Of a stretch of 7,136 nucleotides of DNA, positions 4,899 to 7,136 are shown piece by piece; positions within the stretch are counted from its first letter, which is position 1; every line of letters begins with the position of its first letter. The stretch comes from Schlesneria sp. (GTDB taxonomy: Bacteria; Planctomycetota; Planctomycetia; Planctomycetales; Planctomycetaceae). The stretch spans positions 1 to 7,136 of the forward strand of contig JANXOO010000755.1 of assembly GCA_025353525.1 (NCBI GenBank), read 5' to 3'. The notes under the pieces are model-generated. The model did no database searches. It was not told the origin of the DNA and saw only the letters and a program-made list of their open reading frames with translations. A program made the translations under genes and the position numbers.

Positions 4899-7136
4899 AT
4901 GGCGTCACGACGACTAAAGGTAGCCGTTTCCGGTCTCCATTAACCCGCAGTTCTTCCAGCGGCACATTCAATTCCGGCTTGATGAACATCGATTTGAGAT
5001 GGCCGTTCAGATTGATCGTCAGCTTTTTATCAAAGTCGACCAGTTGAGGTGTCAATCGAAGGATAAAGTTCTCGGTCGGACCCTTTAGAAACAGAGTATT
5101 GCCCGGCGTCACACGGGCAATGATCTTCATCGGATTGACCTTTTGTGCCGCTCCTGCCGGTGCTGGCAAAATATAATCCCGTGGCAAGTTCGGAGCGGTG
5201 ACCCAGAAGAAGCGATTGTCTGTTTTGCGAAGCGAACGATAGTCGAGATCCTTCGGAGGCGTCACGCGCACATGAAGATCCATCCATTCAAAAAGCTTTG
5301 AAAAATCGTCGAACAGATTTTCTCCGTTGCGACCGAGATACTCGACCAGCATGAAATCAAACCTGATTCCCTGCAGCAGCATTCTGTCGAAGACGTCATT
5401 GCTTGCAGGATCACGATTGCTCGTCACATCCCCCTTGTTTTTAGGGTCGAAATATCCTTTCCCGACAACATACCAAGCGGTGTCCCGACCGTTGGACCAG
5501 GTGAAATTGCAATATTGTAAGGCGTTGCCGCCAATCGGAAGTACCCCGGCAAACTCGTCGGGATGAGCCATCCCGATATCGAAGGCCGCATCGGCCCCCA
5601 TTCCGTGGCCTGTCAGAAAGACACGGTCGCTGTCGACAGAAAACCGCTTGCGCGCATCGATCAGGCAGTCGAGTACATACTTGTGGACGGGCGCCCCATA
5701 CGTGTGTTCAGTCTGGTTCTTTTCGGCGTAGTCCGGCGCAATTGTGATGTACCCGCGCTGATTGGCCAGGCCAGGGTGTTCAGAATCACCGGCCCACAAC
5801 GCCACCGACTGTTCAATCGTCCGGTTGCGTGATCGAAGCACCACAATCATCGGGTAGGAATGGTGTCTCGAATATTCCTCGGGAAGAATGACCGAATACC
5901 CGGTTCCCTCGTTCGCAGCGGTCTGTACGCGATGCAGTATTCCGGGTTTCAGGTCGCTCGCGTCGATCAGTGGAGGAAGTTGCGGGATAAGGTTCAGGAT
6001 CGTTTGCGGGCTGACGCTTTCCAGCGATTTCAATGTCGTCAGTGACGCGCTGTGAATGGCCGGGTCATCGCTTTCCAGATAATCAATGACCACATGTCGC
6101 GCATCCCGAATGCGTAATGCCCGGTCGAGGTCGGGAACGGCGTTGGCAGAACCAAGCAGCCACCCCGATATGGCCAGTCCCAATCGCTGCGACGGATCGT
6201 ACTGCTTGTCAGCTTCGGCTTTCAGGAATGCGTCGAGTCGAGGCAGTGTTTCGAAATCGAGTTGGTCGTTGATCTCGGATCGGATTGATTGCAGGAGCTT
6301 TTCCCTGTTGGGATCATCGAGTTTTGACTGCCAATCGCTGAGCCACAGTTTGGCATCGTCGATCTTTTGACTGGCTTGTTCATACGTCTGAAAAAATTGT
6401 CGTACATCCAGAGCGACCGGGCCGCTCAACGGTTGTGACATTAGAGTTTTGGCTGAGTTCAAAGCAATTTGATGCTGGCCAGCCTGTTTTCGCCGCCGAA
6501 GATTTCTCAGGATCTCGCGGCCCCAGAAATTCATCAACTCGTCGCGAGATTTGCCGACTTTTTCTTTCAGATTGGGAAAGTCACGGGCAAACGAATCCAG
6601 TTCAGAAAATGCTTGCGCGTAGAGTTCCGCCTGAGTGTAAAACAGCACTACCTGAAAGCGAGCGACCGGATCGTCCTGTTTGATCTGCTTCTTCACCATC
6701 CTGTCGATTGTTTCGACGGGGATCGACTTGAGTGGCAGGCCAAGCCTCCAGTCAAAATTGGTGCTCTCAACCAGAACGTGATCGGGTGCGGCTTCGATGA
6801 TCGCCTGGAAAACGTCGGTCGCCCCCTTTTCAGTCGTGATCGTCAGACGCCGCCGACCGAATTCTGTGAACGGGTCCGCAAACGTAATCGAACCGAACGA
6901 AGTCACGATCCCTCCGGTCGACTTCCGGATCGGCTTTTGAAACGGAATAATGACTTGCCGCGGGGCTGCCAGGTTTAGCTCAACTCCGCCCGGAGCGGCC
7001 TGACGCTGATGAATGTTAAAGTAGTACCTCTGCCAACCGTTATCGATTCGGCCGATATTATGCGGATCGGGCGCTTCGTCCTTGATTTGCCCGAGATCTT
7101 TTGCTCCGATCGCTCGTCCCGCCAGCGAATTCATTA
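4897..7136 (-). CDS. Planctomycete-type alpha/beta-hydrolase fold protein, probably inactive; 5' end outside the window
   Basis: The frame is open to the right edge, since the codon before the first visible Met (7132-7134) ends in TA and cannot be a stop. The gene is probably 5'-truncated by the window; a signal peptide, if any, is not visible. Numbering from that Met, 1-140 are an unrecognised region with beta character, 150-310 are helical and TPR-like (for example QAELYAQAFSELDSFARDFP at 168-187), and about 405-620 are an alpha/beta-hydrolase domain like those of esterase/PHB-depolymerase-type proteins. Residues 645-745 are a beta-rich tail ending ELNVPLEELRVNGDRKRLP, as I recall from planctomycete homologues. 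The nucleophile elbow reads GHGMG (509-513), where GHSMG is expected: the serine is G511, codon GGA at 5602-5604. The usual late GxGHE-type histidine is also missing (GRNGENLF, 601-608). It is therefore probably a binding or scaffold protein rather than an esterase. It converges with the U32 gene. Confidence 0.8.
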   Translation of the reverse strand, partial: MNSLAGRAIGAKDLGQIKDEAPDPHNIGRIDNGWQRYYFNIHQRQAAPGGVELNLAAPRQVIIPFQKPIRKSTGGIVTSFGSITFADPFTEFGRRRLTITTEKGATDVFQAIIEAAPDHVLVESTNFDWRLGLPLKSIPVETIDRMVKKQIKQDDPVARFQVVLFYTQAELYAQAFSELDSFARDFPNLKEKVGKSRDELMNFWGREILRNLRRRKQAGQHQIALNSAKTLMSQPLSGPVALDVRQFFQTYEQASQKIDDAKLWLSDWQSKLDDPNREKLLQSIRSEINDQLDFETLPRLDAFLKAEADKQYDPSQRLGLAISGWLLGSANAVPDLDRALRIRDARHVVIDYLESDDPAIHSASLTTLKSLESVSPQTILNLIPQLPPLIDASDLKPGILHRVQTAANEGTGYSVILPEEYSRHHSYPMIVVLRSRNRTIEQSVALWAGDSEHPGLANQRGYITIAPDYAEKNQTEHTYGAPVHKYVLDCLIDARKRFSVDSDRVFLTGHGMGADAAFDIGMAHPDEFAGVLPIGGNALQYCNFTWSNGRDTAWYVVGKGYFDPKNKGDVTSNRDPASNDVFDRMLLQGIRFDFMLVEYLGRNGENLFDDFSKLFEWMDLHVRVTPPKDLDYRSLRKTDNRFFWVTAPNLPRDYILPAPAGAAQKVNPMKIIARVTPGNTLFLKGPTENFILRLTPQLVDFDKKLTINLNGHLKSMFIKPELNVPLEELRVNGDRKRLPLVVVTP

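Overview
The window looks like a chromosomal fragment of moderate GC content from a bacterium of the Planctomycetota. This is inferred from protein character rather than a marker gene. The right-hand gene has the architecture I associate with planctomycete 'peptidase/esterase' proteins: a TPR-like helical region, then an alpha/beta-hydrolase fold, then a beta-rich tail. The genes are single, alternate in strand and do not form an obvious operon, which also fits that phylum.

Layout, left to right. (1) 22-654, minus strand: an ABC-transporter ATPase of the MacB/LolD type with all nucleotide-binding motifs. It is cut off just after the H-loop histidine, where the sequence folds back on itself: bases 1-58 are an exact reverse complement of bases 501-558, which encode the gene's own Walker A region. 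This is most likely a chimeric contig end, although an invertible segment cannot be excluded. (2) 769-1341, plus strand: a small exported protein of unknown function, divergent from the ATPase across a 114-bp gap that holds a consensus TATAAT box for the ATPase direction. (3) 1361-1834, minus strand: a stand-alone DUF1854 protein, a family linked in annotation to cyanophycin metabolism, convergent with gene 2. (4) 1835-2256: a 422-bp region with no convincing gene but with three inverted repeats, one of them a near-perfect 33-nt hairpin. (5) 2257-4884, plus strand: an 875-residue U32-family protein related to the RlhA/TrhP RNA hydroxylation enzymes, with a second, degenerate U32 half at its C-terminus. 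(6) 4897-7136, minus strand, 5' end outside the window: a large protein with a TPR-like region and an alpha/beta-hydrolase domain whose nucleophile serine and apparent catalytic histidine are both absent, so probably a pseudoenzyme.

I see no shared pathway joining these genes. They cover lipoprotein or macrolide-type export (ABC), possible storage-polymer metabolism (DUF1854), RNA modification (U32) and an exported or cell-envelope pseudo-hydrolase. I found no rRNA, tRNA, CRISPR array, transposase or phage gene, and no clearly new defence-type system. The items most worth a second look are the left-edge fold-back, the duplicated U32 architecture with its second cysteine cluster, the lost catalytic residues of the hydrolase, and the palindromic intergenic region.
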